The notes under the pieces were generated by a model. That model did no database searches. It worked only from the letters and a program-made list of their open reading frames with translations, and was not told the DNA's origin. 29,771 nt of DNA, from positions 1 through 29,771 of the forward strand of contig DASXRQ010000258.1 of assembly GCA_036506495.1 (NCBI GenBank), in the 5' to 3' direction. A program made the position numbers and the translations under genes. Shown piece by piece: positions 1-9,039 of this stretch. Numbering within the stretch: the stretch's first letter is position 1; every line of letters begins with the position of its first letter. The stretch comes from DASXRC01 sp036506495 (GTDB taxonomy: Bacteria; Actinomycetota; Actinomycetes; Mycobacteriales; Micromonosporaceae).

Positions 1-521
1 TACGTCGACGCGTCGGCGTGGCTCCACCACATGTCGGCACCGCCACCGAGCCAGTCGGCCTCGGTCCCGGTCCACGCCTGGTGACCGACGGTGGCGACGA
101 GGCGACCGCCCGGTCGCAGCCACGACGCAACGCGCGCCAGCAGTGGTGGCTGTTCGTCCAACGGCATGTGGATCAGCGTGTACAGGCACACCACCGCGTC
201 GAACGAACTGGCCGGGAGATTCACCTCGGTCGCGTCGGCCCGGATGAAGCGGGCGGCCGGCACGAGCGCCCGCGCGCGTTCGATCTGGACGTCGCTGATG
301 TCGACGCCGGTGACCAGGTGCCCGGCGGCGGATAGCGCGCGGGCGACCGGCACGCCGCACCCGCAGCCGAGATCAAGAACGGCGCCGCGCGGCCGCAACC
401 GTCGAAGCAGCCGGCGGATCCACGGCCCGTACTCGCCGTCGTCGGCGTCGTCGCGCCGGTAACGGTGGGAGACCGCGTCGTAGCCGCGGCGTACCACGTC
501 CTTCGAGTCCACCTCGACCAC
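1..521 (-). CDS. Class I SAM-dependent methyltransferase, 3' part cut by window edge
   Basis: The reading frame runs on the minus strand from a GTG at 521 off the left edge, giving 173 residues without a stop. It opens VEVDSKDVVRRGYDAVSHRY, the usual N-terminal helix of this family. Motif I is VLDLGCGCGVPVA, the acidic end of strand 2 is TGVDISDVQIERA, motif post-II is FIRADATEVNLP, and SFDAVVCLYTLIHMP followed by LRPGGRLVATVG completes the Rossmann methyltransferase core. The substrate cannot be inferred; small-molecule methyltransferases of this type are common in actinobacteria. A second GTG at 512 is an equally good start, since neither has a strong ribosome binding site. The gene diverges from the hydrolase that starts at 584, with about 60 bp between them. 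Confidence 0.88.
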   Translation of the reverse strand, partial: MVEVDSKDVVRRGYDAVSHRYRRDDADDGEYGPWIRRLLRRLRPRGAVLDLGCGCGVPVARALSAAGHLVTGVDISDVQIERARALVPAARFIRADATEVNLPASSFDAVVCLYTLIHMPLDEQPPLLARVASWLRPGGRLVATVGHQAWTGTEADWLGGGADMWWSHADAST

Positions 522-583
522 GCCCGTACCGTACGCCGGATCTCGGGATGGCGTGTCGGCCCACGCTGAGGTAGGAAGATCGC

Positions 584-1342
584 GTGGAGACCATCCTTCT
601 GCTGCATCCGCTCGGCGCCAGCCGCCGCACCTGGCTGCCCGTGCTCGCCCGGCTGCGCGACCGGTTCCGGGTGATCGCGCCCGACCTGCCCGGGCACGGC
701 GAGGCGGCGGGGCCGTTCACGTTGGGCCGCGCGGTCGACGTCGTGCGCCGGGTGGCGGCGGCCGAGACGGGCCCGCTGTACCTCGTGGGTGTCTCCGCCG
801 GCGCCACCGTGGCGCTGCTGGCGGCCCTCGACGGCGACGTCCGGGTCGCCGGGCTCGTGCTGTCCGCGCCGATCGCCCGGGCTCCTCGGTCGGTGCGGCT
901 GCGCCGCGCTAGCACCGCGATCATGCCCAGGTTCGCCCTCGAGGCCGCCGCCGGGCGGGCGTACGCGAAGGCGCCGACGGCGCAACGGGAGTCGGCGATC
1001 GCGGAGTGGCGGCGATCCGGCCGTCGAACCATCGGGGCCGGACTCTGCGAGCTGTCCGGGGTAGACCTCCGGTCCCGGCTTGGCAGACTCGCCGTACCCA
1101 CGCTGGTGTTGTGTGGGGAGCGGGACCGGCGCAGCGTGCCGGTGTCGGCGGTGGTGGCCGGGCGAGTGCCGGGCGCGGAGCTCAGGATTGTGCCGGGCGC
1201 CGGACGGGTCTGGCACGTCACCCATTCCGACGCGTTTGCCACGGCGGTGGCCGGGTTCGTGGACGCGCGGGCCCGGGCGGCATCGACGGCGGCTGTACCA
1301 CGCCAGCGTGCCGCCCTCAGCGGTCAACCGCAGACGACCTGA
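584..1342 (+). CDS. Alpha/beta-fold hydrolase
   Basis: 252 residues, the normal length for a single-domain alpha/beta hydrolase. The oxyanion segment LLLHPLGASRRTW (5-17), the strand VIAPDLPGHGEA (30-41), the nucleophile elbow LVGVSAGA with Ser71, and the acid segment LVLCGERDRRS with Asp181 are all present. The position that usually carries the catalytic His (GAGH) reads GAGR at 206-208; His211 or His214 in VWHVTHSDAF could substitute, or activity may be altered. The GTG start follows the purine-rich GAGGTAGGAAG at a suitable distance. No signal peptide is seen, so it is cytoplasmic. The substrate is unknown. The last 25 residues look like a disordered tail. Confidence 0.85.
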   Translation: METILLLHPLGASRRTWLPVLARLRDRFRVIAPDLPGHGEAAGPFTLGRAVDVVRRVAAAETGPLYLVGVSAGATVALLAALDGDVRVAGLVLSAPIARAPRSVRLRRASTAIMPRFALEAAAGRAYAKAPTAQRESAIAEWRRSGRRTIGAGLCELSGVDLRSRLGRLAVPTLVLCGERDRRSVPVSAVVAGRVPGAELRIVPGAGRVWHVTHSDAFATAVAGFVDARARAASTAAVPRQRAALSGQPQTT

Positions 1343-1413
1343 GCTCGGCCGCGGGCACACTTCCCCCGCGGGTCGCCAGGCCGTACGGTGGGCGGCGGAC
1401 TTCGGGAGGACGT

Positions 1414-1974
1414 GTGCGGACGACATTCCCGGCCGTCGCGGTCGGGCTGGTCGCAGCGGTGCTCGTCCCGGTCGTGGCCGGCTGCGGCCCGACTCCGGGC
1501 GGATCGCCGACAACCATCGCCGCACCCACCGGGTCCCCCGCCCGGCCGGCGGGCGGCGCGTGCTATCTCCTCGACTTCGCCGATATCGAGCAGACCCTCG
1601 GCGTCCGGTTCGACATCGCGGCGGCCAGCCGGTCGAAGGACACGTACACCTGCGTGGTCCGGCCGGCTCTGACCGATCAGCCCGATTTGTCGCTCAGCGT
1701 GACCGCCACGACGGCCGACGTGTCGGTGTTCAAGGACACCGTGACGCCCGACGGCGCCTCCGGGGTCACCGGGCTGGGCAAGGTCGGTTACCGGACCACG
1801 CTGGCCGCCGGTGCGGGCAAGGGTCCCGCGGTCGAAGTGGGTTGGCTGTCCGGCGATGGACGGCTGCTGACCCTGCGCTTCACGCTGGCCGCCGGGCAGG
1901 CCACCGGCGCGACCCAGGCCGTCGTCCCGAAGGTCGTCGCGCTCGCCAGGAAGATCGACCTATCGCGAGTCTGA
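1414..1974 (+). CDS. Putative secreted lipoprotein of unknown function
   Basis: 186 residues from a GTG at 1414, preceded by GGGAGG five bases upstream. The N-terminus is a lipoprotein signal peptide: RTTF, then a hydrophobic stretch of valines and alanines, then the lipobox VAGC with the lipidated Cys24. A Gly/Ser/Thr/Pro linker follows (25-47), then a globular domain with two cysteines (near residues 49 and 76) that could form a disulfide. The domain resembles small extracellular lipoprotein domains of the DUF3558 type in general layout, but I cannot assign it with confidence. Longer in-frame starts are possible but would bury the signal peptide. It is codirectional with the upstream hydrolase, 71 bp away. 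Confidence 0.75.
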   Translation: MRTTFPAVAVGLVAAVLVPVVAGCGPTPGGSPTTIAAPTGSPARPAGGACYLLDFADIEQTLGVRFDIAAASRSKDTYTCVVRPALTDQPDLSLSVTATTADVSVFKDTVTPDGASGVTGLGKVGYRTTLAAGAGKGPAVEVGWLSGDGRLLTLRFTLAAGQATGATQAVVPKVVALARKIDLSRV

Positions 1975-2216
1975 ACCTTCTGGTTTGGGCTGGCCGATCG
2001 CTGGAAACCTCCTTGGTCAGCGCCGAGTGGCGAGATCTTCATCGCGCTCGGCGGGGAGGTCGATATGGCCACGGCTCCGAAGAGCTGGCGACTCCGGCAT
2101 CGTCGGCGCCCACGGCATCGCGGCCCGGGTGTAGGAGCTGACGGGCATGGTCGACCCGCTGGGCGTGGCTCGCCCCATGAGCATGCCCGTCAGCCGTACG
2201 CCTTGGTAGGCCCGCG

Positions 2217-2969
2217 GTGACTGGCCTCACCGGGGTGGTCCGCAACGACCCCGACACCGGCACCACCGAGGTGACGCTGTCCGGCCCGTTGAACGTGCGG
2301 ACCGTGCGACCGGCCCGTCTCATCCTCCAGAAGAGCCTGGCGGAGCACCCCATCACCGTGCTCGTCGACCTCAACGGCGTGACCGTCGAGTCCGACATGG
2401 CCCTCTGGGTCCTGCCGGCGATGGCGCGCCAGGCCGCGGACGGGACCGTCATTCTGGTGTACGTCGCGGCCGCGTCCGAAACGGGCAGACTCGTCCGGCG
2501 GGTGCTAGACCGTACGCTGCCAATACATGAGGATCGGCCCGCGGCACTCGCCGCGATGCTGGACCACCCGGCAACCCGACGCCGAATTCACGGGCGGTAC
2601 CCGCCGGAGGTGCGGTCGGCCGGCGCCGCGCGGACACTGGCCCGCGACGCGTGCGAGCGATGGGCCCTGGAGGGTCTGCGCGATGACGCGCAGCTGATCG
2701 TGTCCGAGCTGGTGACCAACGCGATCGAGCACGCCGGGACGGCGGTCGACGTGACGTTGGTGCTGCTGCCGCCGTACCTGCACATCCAGGTGCGCGACGG
2801 GAGTTCGGCGCCGCCAGCCTTCCCCGTCGGAGCGCCGAGGACCGTGAACCGCACGACGCGAGGCCGCGGCCTTCAGATGATCACAATGCTGGCCAGCGGC
2901 TGGGGCACGACGATCAGGGCGTACGGCAAGACGGTCTGGGCGACGCTGCGCGTCGGCCGGCCCGGCTGA
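2217..2969 (+). CDS. STAS domain fused to RsbW-type HATPase (anti-sigma/anti-anti-sigma-like regulator)
   Basis: 250 residues with two domains. Residues 1-115 look like a STAS (anti-sigma antagonist) fold, with VTLSGPLNVRTV as strand 2 and TVLVDLNGVTVESDMALWVL as the strand-loop-helix that holds the phosphoserine in SpoIIAA. Residues 135-247 are a GHKL ATPase of the RsbW/SpoIIAB type: N-box SELVTNAIEHA (Glu164, Asn168, His172), G1 box VRDGS (Asp193-Gly194) and G2 box TRGRGLQMI (214-222). Such ATPases bind sigma factors or phosphorylate STAS partners. The STAS motif DSSG is replaced by ESDM, so an Asp (60) occupies the position phosphorylated in SpoIIAA. The GTG start has only a weak ribosome binding site (GGTAGG). 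No sigma factor gene is adjacent, so its partner is unknown. The 240 bp upstream hold no gene. Confidence 0.78.
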   Translation: MTGLTGVVRNDPDTGTTEVTLSGPLNVRTVRPARLILQKSLAEHPITVLVDLNGVTVESDMALWVLPAMARQAADGTVILVYVAAASETGRLVRRVLDRTLPIHEDRPAALAAMLDHPATRRRIHGRYPPEVRSAGAARTLARDACERWALEGLRDDAQLIVSELVTNAIEHAGTAVDVTLVLLPPYLHIQVRDGSSAPPAFPVGAPRTVNRTTRGRGLQMITMLASGWGTTIRAYGKTVWATLRVGRPG

Positions 2970-2980
2970 CTACCGGCGAG

Positions 2981-3670
2981 TCAGCGGGCGGCGACGAAGA
3001 CCCGGGAGGCGACCTCGCGGGGGAGCCTGATCTTCTCCCCGGAGCGGTCGATCGTGACCCCGTCCCGCTCCTGCGCGATGGTCACCATCGCGCCGGGATC
3101 GACGCCCGCGGCATGCAGCTGGCGCAGCACGTCGGCGTCGGTCTGCACACTCTCGCAGATCCGCCGGACGATCACCGTGCCGGTCAGCCCGGGGAACGCG
3201 AGGTTGCGCTCGCCCTCGGCGCCGTCGCCCCGGATGGCCTCGACCGCGCCCTTGTCGAGGTCCTCCAGTCCGGGGATCGGGTTCCCGTACGGCGAGCGGG
3301 TAGGCCTGTTCAGCAGTTCGTAGACCTTCCGCTCGACGGAGTCGCTCATCACGTGCTCCCAGCGGCAGGCCTCGTCGTGCGCCTCCTCGTACGGCATGCC
3401 TATGACGTTGACGAGCAGGAGTTCGGCGAGCCGGTGCTTGCGCATGACCGCGACGGCGTGCGCGCGGCCGGAGTCGGTCAGGTGCAGGTGCCGGTCCCCC
3501 TCGACGGTGACCAGCCCGTCCCGCTCCATTCGCGCGACGGTCTGGCTAACCGTCGGCCCGCTCTGGTGCAGGCGCTCGGCGATGCGGGCACGCAGCGGAA
3601 CGACACCCTCCTCTTCGAGCTCGAGGATCGTCTTCAGGTACATCTCGGTGGTGTCGATCAGGTCGTTCAC
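2981..3670 (-). CDS. ideR: Iron-dependent transcriptional repressor, DtxR/IdeR family
   Basis: 229 residues, the same length as mycobacterial IdeR. The N-terminal winged helix contains LRARIAERLHQSGPTVSQTV with the recognition helix. The metal sites of IdeR are all recognisable: Met10, Cys102, Glu105 and His106 for the primary site, and His79, Glu83 and His98 for the ancillary site, with Glu173 and Gln176 from the C-terminal SH3-like domain. The dimer-domain segment SPYGNPIPGLEDL is typical. The GTG at 3670 gives VNDLIDTTEMYLKT, matching the family start; an open frame further upstream is shadow sequence. With bound Fe(II) the family represses iron uptake genes and controls storage. It diverges from the deacetylase operon. 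I saw no clear iron box nearby. Confidence 0.93.
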   Translation of the reverse strand: MNDLIDTTEMYLKTILELEEEGVVPLRARIAERLHQSGPTVSQTVARMERDGLVTVEGDRHLHLTDSGRAHAVAVMRKHRLAELLLVNVIGMPYEEAHDEACRWEHVMSDSVERKVYELLNRPTRSPYGNPIPGLEDLDKGAVEAIRGDGAEGERNLAFPGLTGTVIVRRICESVQTDADVLRQLHAAGVDPGAMVTIAQERDGVTIDRSGEKIRLPREVASRVFVAAR

Positions 3671-3732
3671 TGCGCTTTCCTCCCGGTCGCCGATGCTACC
3701 TCGCGTAGCGGCGTGAACCCCGTCCCGATGGT

Positions 3733-3761
3733 GTTGACTGGATCCGTGGCAGCACCTAAAG
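3733..3761 (+). promoter_or_regulatory. Possible promoter of the deacetylase operon
   Basis: TTGACT (3733-3738) is separated by 17 bases from TAAAGA (3756-3761). The -35 matches the SigA consensus at five of six positions; the -10 is weak. Transcription would begin around 3768, only a few bases before the GTG at 3776, suggesting a leaderless or near-leaderless message. It lies in the short gap between the divergent ideR and acuC-like genes. The assignment is inference from spacing. Confidence 0.35.
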
Positions 3762-3775
3762 ATCTTGTCGTCCAG

Positions 3776-4957
3776 GTGGCGGCAGAGACGGTCGTCGTCT
3801 GGGACGACAAGCTGCTCGAGTACAACCTGGGCGACCACCCCCTCGACCCAGTGCGCGTGGAACTGACCATCGCGCTCGCCCGCGAGCTCGGCGTGCTCGA
3901 CCGGCCGGGCGTGCGGATGGTCACCCCCGATCCGGCGGACGACGCGGCCCTGACCCGGGTGCACCGCCCCGAATATCTGGCCGCCGTGCGCGCCGCGCCG
4001 CACGACCCGTTCTTCTCCGGGTACGGCCTGAACACCCCCGACAACCCGGTGTTCGACGGGATGCACGACGCGAGCGCGTACGTGGCCGGCGCGACGCTGG
4101 CTGCGGCCGAGGCGGTGTGGCGGGGCGAGGCGACCCGGGCGGTGAACGTCGCCGGCGGCCTGCATCACGCCATGCCGGCCCGCGCGTCCGGATTCTGCGT
4201 CTACAACGACCCCGCGGTGGCGATCGCTCGGCTGCTGGATCTCGGCGCCGAGCGGATCGGGTACGTGGACGTCGACGTGCACCACGGCGACGGCGTACAG
4301 GCCATCTTCTACGACGATCCGCGCGTGCTCACGGTGAGCCTGCACGAGACGCCGCTCGCGCTGTTCCCCGGCACCGGGTTCCCGGACGAGACCGGCGGCG
4401 AGAATGCCCAGGGCAGCGCCGTCAACGTCGCGCTGCCGCCCGGCACGGCCGACGCCGGCTGGCTGCGCGCGTTCCATGCCGTGGTGCCGTCGGTGCTGCA
4501 CGCGTTCCGGCCGCAGCTGTTGGTCTCCCAGTGTGGCGCGGACAGCCATCGGCTCGACCCGCTGGCCGACCTGCGGCTGTCCGTGGATGGCCAGCGAGCG
4601 GCGTACCTCGCGCTGCGCGGTCTGGCCGACGAGCTGTGCGACGGCCGGTGGGTGGCCACGGGCGGCGGCGGGTACGCGTTGGTCGAGGTCGTGCCGCGGG
4701 CCTGGACCCACCTCCTGGCGATCGCCACCGGGGAGCCGATCGAGCCCGCGACGCTGACCCCGCCGAGCTGGCGCGCGCTCGCCCACGACCGTCGCCCGGC
4801 GCGCGACGTGCCGCTACGGATGACCGACGACGTGGACCCGGCGTACCAACCGTGGCAGCCGACCGGCGAACCGGACGCGGTGGATCGGGCGATCGCCGCC
4901 ACCCGCCGCGCGGTGTTCCCGCTGCACGGGTTGGATCCGCACGACCCGAGGGACTGA
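3776..4957 (+). CDS. acuC: Zinc-dependent deacetylase of the histone deacetylase / AcuC family
   Basis: 393 residues from the chosen GTG. The class I HDAC-like fold is clear: NVAGGLHHAMPARASGF with the catalytic His pair (130-131), YVDVDVHHGDGVQ with zinc ligands Asp167 and His169, VSQCGADSH with the third ligand Asp256, and GGGGY with the transition-state Tyr300. Bacterial AcuC-type enzymes remove acyl groups from lysines, classically from acetyl-CoA synthetase. I chose 3776 because it gives AAETVVVWDD close to the terminus as in relatives; GTG 3746 and ATG 3728 are in-frame alternatives, none with a good ribosome binding site. The stop overlaps the next gene's start (ATGA), so the two are translationally coupled. 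Confidence 0.9.
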   Translation: MAAETVVVWDDKLLEYNLGDHPLDPVRVELTIALARELGVLDRPGVRMVTPDPADDAALTRVHRPEYLAAVRAAPHDPFFSGYGLNTPDNPVFDGMHDASAYVAGATLAAAEAVWRGEATRAVNVAGGLHHAMPARASGFCVYNDPAVAIARLLDLGAERIGYVDVDVHHGDGVQAIFYDDPRVLTVSLHETPLALFPGTGFPDETGGENAQGSAVNVALPPGTADAGWLRAFHAVVPSVLHAFRPQLLVSQCGADSHRLDPLADLRLSVDGQRAAYLALRGLADELCDGRWVATGGGGYALVEVVPRAWTHLLAIATGEPIEPATLTPPSWRALAHDRRPARDVPLRMTDDVDPAYQPWQPTGEPDAVDRAIAATRRAVFPLHGLDPHDPRD

Positions 4958-7500
4958 TGGTGGACCGCACCGCTGACCGCTCGGCCGATGTCCTGCTCGC
5001 GGACGGCACCACCGTCCACTTGCGACCGATCAGGCCCGACGACGCGCCGAAGATCGTCGACCTGCACTCGCGGTTCTCCGAGCGGACCCGATACATGCGC
5101 TACTTCTCGCCGTACCCCCGGATCCCCGAACGGGACCTGCAGCGCTTCGTCGTGGTCGACCACCACGATCGGGAGGCGTTCGTTGCCGCACTCGGCGACC
5201 GGTTGATCGCGGTGGGCAGGTATGAACGGCTCGGCCCGGGGTCCGACGACGCCGAGGTCGCGTTCGTGGTCGAGGACGCCCACCAGGGCCGCGGTATCGG
5301 CTCCGTGCTGCTGGAGCACCTGGCCGCGGCGGCCCGGGATGAGGGGATCCATCGGTTCGTCGCCGAGGTGCTGCCGGCCAACGGCGCGATGCTGCGAGTG
5401 TTCTCCGACGCGGGCTACCAGGTTCAGCGGCGGTACGCCGACGGCGTGGTCCACCTGGACTTCCCGATCGCCCCGACCGAACACTCGCTGGAGGTGCAGT
5501 GGAGCCGCGAGCACCGCACCGAGGCCCGGTCGATCGCCCGGCTGCTCGCCCCGCGGGCGGTCGCGGTGTACGGGGCGAGTTCCGGCGGCCGCGGGATCGG
5601 CGCCGCCGTGCTGGCAAATCTGAGCGCCGGCGGGTTCACCGGGTCGATTCTCCCGGTGCACCCGACGGCGTCGCAGGTCGCCGGGCTGCCGGCGTACCCG
5701 TCGGCTGCCGCGGCCGGCTCGCCGGTCGATCTGGCCGTGGTGGCGGTGCCGGCGTCGGCGGTGCCGGACGTGGTGGCCGACGCCGCCGCCTCCGGCGTGC
5801 ACGGCCTCGTGGTCGTCTCCGCCGGATTCGCAGAGGCGGGCCCGGACGGCGCCGCGGCCGAACGGGAGCTCATCCGCAGCGCGCACGCGGTCGGGATGCG
5901 GGTGGTCGGGCCGAACTGTCTCGGCATCGCGAACCTCGACGAACGCGTACGCCTCAACGCGACCATCGCGCCGCGCCTGCCCGGGCCGGGCCGGGTCGGT
6001 TTCTTCAGCCAGTCCGGTGCGCTGGGTGTCGCCCTGCTGGCCGAGGCCGACCGCCGCCGGCTCGGCCTGTCCAGCTTCGCGTCCGCGGGGAACCGCGCCG
6101 ATGTGTCCGGCAACGACCTTCTGCAGTACTGGCAGGACGACCCAGGGACGGATGTGATCCTCCTGTACCTGGAGTCCTTCGGGAACCCGCGCAAGTTCGC
6201 CCGGCTCGCCCGACGGATCGGTCGGACAAAGCCGCTGGCGGCCGTGGCCTCGACCGCACGCACGGAGGGGGCGCCGGCGATCGACGACGCCGCGGTCGGC
6301 GCCCTGTTCGCCCAGTCCGGCCTCATCCGCGTCGACACCGTGGCCGAGCTGTTCGACGTCGGCCTGCTGCTGGCCCACCAGCCGCTACCCGCCGGGCGGC
6401 GGGTGGGTATCGTGACGAACTCGTCGGCGTTGGGTCGGCTGGCCATGGCCGCCTGCGCCGCCGGCGGCCTGGTGGTGGCCGACGGCTATCCGCGCCAGGT
6501 TCCTGTCGGGGAGGCGGCGGACCGGTTCGCCGAGGTGCTCGCGGGCACGGTGGCCGACCCGGGCGTCGATGCGCTGGTGGTCGTCAACGCCCCGCCGCTG
6601 CCCGGCGAGGCCGAGGCAGATCTCGCCCCCGCGCTGACGGGCGCGGACCCGACCGGTGAGAAGCCGATGGTGGCCACGGTGCTCGCCGGCACGCCCCCCG
6701 ACCGCGTTCCCGCGTACCCCTCGGTGGAGGAGGCCGTGCGGGCGTTGGCGCGGATGGCCACGTACGCGGATTGGCGGCGCGAGCCGGCCGGCGTGGTGCC
6801 GGAGCTCGCCGACGTCGACGAGGCGGCCGCCCAGGCGGCGCTGGCCGGTCAGTCGGATCCGGTCGGCCTGCTCGCCGCGTACGGTATCGAGGTTGTGCCG
6901 TCGCTGCCGGCGGACTCGGAGGATGCCGCGCTCGACGTCGCCGGGCGGCTCGGTTACCCGGTCGCGCTGAAGGCGGCCGCACCCGGGCTCCGCCACCGGC
7001 TCGACCTCGGCGCGGTACGGCTGGACCTGGGCACGCCGGACGGGCTGCGCCGCGCCTACCGGGAGATGGCCCCGGCGTTCGGCGCGGAGGTCCTGCTGCA
7101 GCGCATGGTGGCGCCCGGCGTGGCCTGCGTCGTCGAGATGGTGGAGGATCCGGCGTTCGGGCCCGTGGTGGGCTTCGGGCTCGGTGGGGTGGCGACCGAG
7201 CTGCTCGGCGACCGCGCATGGCGGGCCGCGCCCCTGACCGATCGGGACGCGGCCGCGCTCGTCGACACCCCGCGGGCGGCGCCGCTCCTGCGGGGTTTTC
7301 GCGGTTCCGCACCGGTGGACCGGGCCGCCCTCGCCGGACTGCTGCTCCGCGTCGGACGGCTGGTGGACGACCGGCCGGCGGTGCGGTCGCTGTCGCTCAA
7401 CCCGGTACTGGCCCGGCCGGACGGGCTCTCCGTTCTGCACGCGAGTGTCCAGATTGGAGCGCCGGCGACCCGGCCGGACACCGGCCCCCGCCGCCTCTGA
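4957..7500 (+). CDS. GNAT acetyltransferase fused to NDP-forming acyl-CoA synthetase (Pat-like)
   Basis: 847 residues. Residues 1-185 are a GNAT domain with the acetyl-CoA loop EDAHQGRGIGSVLLEHLA. Residues 190-290 form a CoA-binding Rossmann domain (APRAVAVYGASSGGRGIG), followed by succinyl-CoA-ligase-like domains (GRVGFFSQSGALG, FASAGNRADVSGND) and a C-terminal ATP-grasp region (about 620-840; GYPVALKAAAPGLRHR, GFGLGGVATELLGD). This GNAT-first architecture is known for actinobacterial protein lysine acetyltransferases, where the synthetase-like part is often regulatory rather than catalytic. It starts on an ATGA overlap with the deacetylase, so writer and eraser of lysine acylation are probably co-produced. 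It converges on the sigma factor gene, with 9 bp between stops. Whether the synthetase half is active cannot be told here. Confidence 0.88.
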   Translation: MVDRTADRSADVLLADGTTVHLRPIRPDDAPKIVDLHSRFSERTRYMRYFSPYPRIPERDLQRFVVVDHHDREAFVAALGDRLIAVGRYERLGPGSDDAEVAFVVEDAHQGRGIGSVLLEHLAAAARDEGIHRFVAEVLPANGAMLRVFSDAGYQVQRRYADGVVHLDFPIAPTEHSLEVQWSREHRTEARSIARLLAPRAVAVYGASSGGRGIGAAVLANLSAGGFTGSILPVHPTASQVAGLPAYPSAAAAGSPVDLAVVAVPASAVPDVVADAAASGVHGLVVVSAGFAEAGPDGAAAERELIRSAHAVGMRVVGPNCLGIANLDERVRLNATIAPRLPGPGRVGFFSQSGALGVALLAEADRRRLGLSSFASAGNRADVSGNDLLQYWQDDPGTDVILLYLESFGNPRKFARLARRIGRTKPLAAVASTARTEGAPAIDDAAVGALFAQSGLIRVDTVAELFDVGLLLAHQPLPAGRRVGIVTNSSALGRLAMAACAAGGLVVADGYPRQVPVGEAADRFAEVLAGTVADPGVDALVVVNAPPLPGEAEADLAPALTGADPTGEKPMVATVLAGTPPDRVPAYPSVEEAVRALARMATYADWRREPAGVVPELADVDEAAAQAALAGQSDPVGLLAAYGIEVVPSLPADSEDAALDVAGRLGYPVALKAAAPGLRHRLDLGAVRLDLGTPDGLRRAYREMAPAFGAEVLLQRMVAPGVACVVEMVEDPAFGPVVGFGLGGVATELLGDRAWRAAPLTDRDAAALVDTPRAAPLLRGFRGSAPVDRAALAGLLLRVGRLVDDRPAVRSLSLNPVLARPDGLSVLHASVQIGAPATRPDTGPRRL

Positions 7501-7509
7501 CGGCAGCGC

Positions 7510-8481
<972 letters not shown>

Positions 8482-8592
8482 TGTCAGTCGCCTCCCCGTG
8501 TCGACAAGTGGCGTTCCAGCGCGTCGCGCTGGCGATGAGGAAAGAGTCCCCCGCGGGGCGTTAAGCCCCGGTGAAATCGGCGCTCACCGCGG

Positions 8593-9015
8593 TCAGTACT
8601 CGAGCAGCACCGTCCGGGGGCCGACGTTGACGCTCTCGACGAGCATGCGCGCCCGGAACCGGCCGGTCGCCACCGTGGCGCCGCGGGACCGCAGCGCCTC
8701 GGCGAACGCGATCATGATCGGTTCGGCGATCTCGGCGGGCGCCGCGGCGTTCCAGGTCGGCCGGCGGCCCTTGCGCGCGTCGCCGTACAGCGTGAACTGG
8801 CTGACCACCAGGACCGGCGCGCCCACGTCCGAGGCGGACCGCTCGTCATCGAGGATGCGCAGCTCCCAGACCCTGCGGGCCATCGCGTCCGCGACCGCGG
8901 GCGTGTCGGAATGGGTGACACCGACGAGCACCAGCAGGCCTTCCCCGATCGCGCCGACCACTCGACCGTCGACCGTCACGCTGGCCCGGCCGACCGTCTG
9001 TACCACGGCTCGCAC
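8593..9015 (-). CDS. dtd: D-aminoacyl-tRNA deacylase
   Basis: 140 residues, close to the usual 145. It begins MRAVVQTVGRASVTVDGRVV, carries the active-site segment VSQFTLYGD (containing the catalytic-region Gln and Thr), and ends with NVGPRTVLLEY, which supplies the cross-subunit Gly-cisPro motif used to reject L-aminoacyl-tRNA. The usual GPVT reads GPRT, with the key Gly-Pro intact. The enzyme frees D-amino acids and glycine from mischarged tRNA. The GTG start is preceded by GGGGTGACGAC. It lies 24 bp downstream of the methyltransferase stop on the same strand, so the two are likely cotranscribed. Confidence 0.93.
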   Translation of the reverse strand: MRAVVQTVGRASVTVDGRVVGAIGEGLLVLVGVTHSDTPAVADAMARRVWELRILDDERSASDVGAPVLVVSQFTLYGDARKGRRPTWNAAAPAEIAEPIMIAFAEALRSRGATVATGRFRARMLVESVNVGPRTVLLEY

Positions 9016-9039
9016 GTCGTCACCCCGTCACCGGCGGTC

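Noticed and set aside
221..1525. 434-residue minus-strand open frame
   Set aside because: It covers three different frames of real genes (methyltransferase, hydrolase, lipoprotein), is rich in Arg/Pro/Gly and shows no domain; it is a GC-rich shadow.
4117..4957. Long plus-strand extension of the GNAT fusion frame to 4117
   Set aside because: The extension is Arg-rich shadow of the deacetylase; the ATGA overlap at 4957 gives a proper N-terminus.
8540..8592. Terminator hairpin after sigB promoter region (CCCCGCGGGG)
   Set aside because: The palindrome is short, has no T-run and lies between a gene start and the next gene's stop on the same strand; common by chance at this GC.
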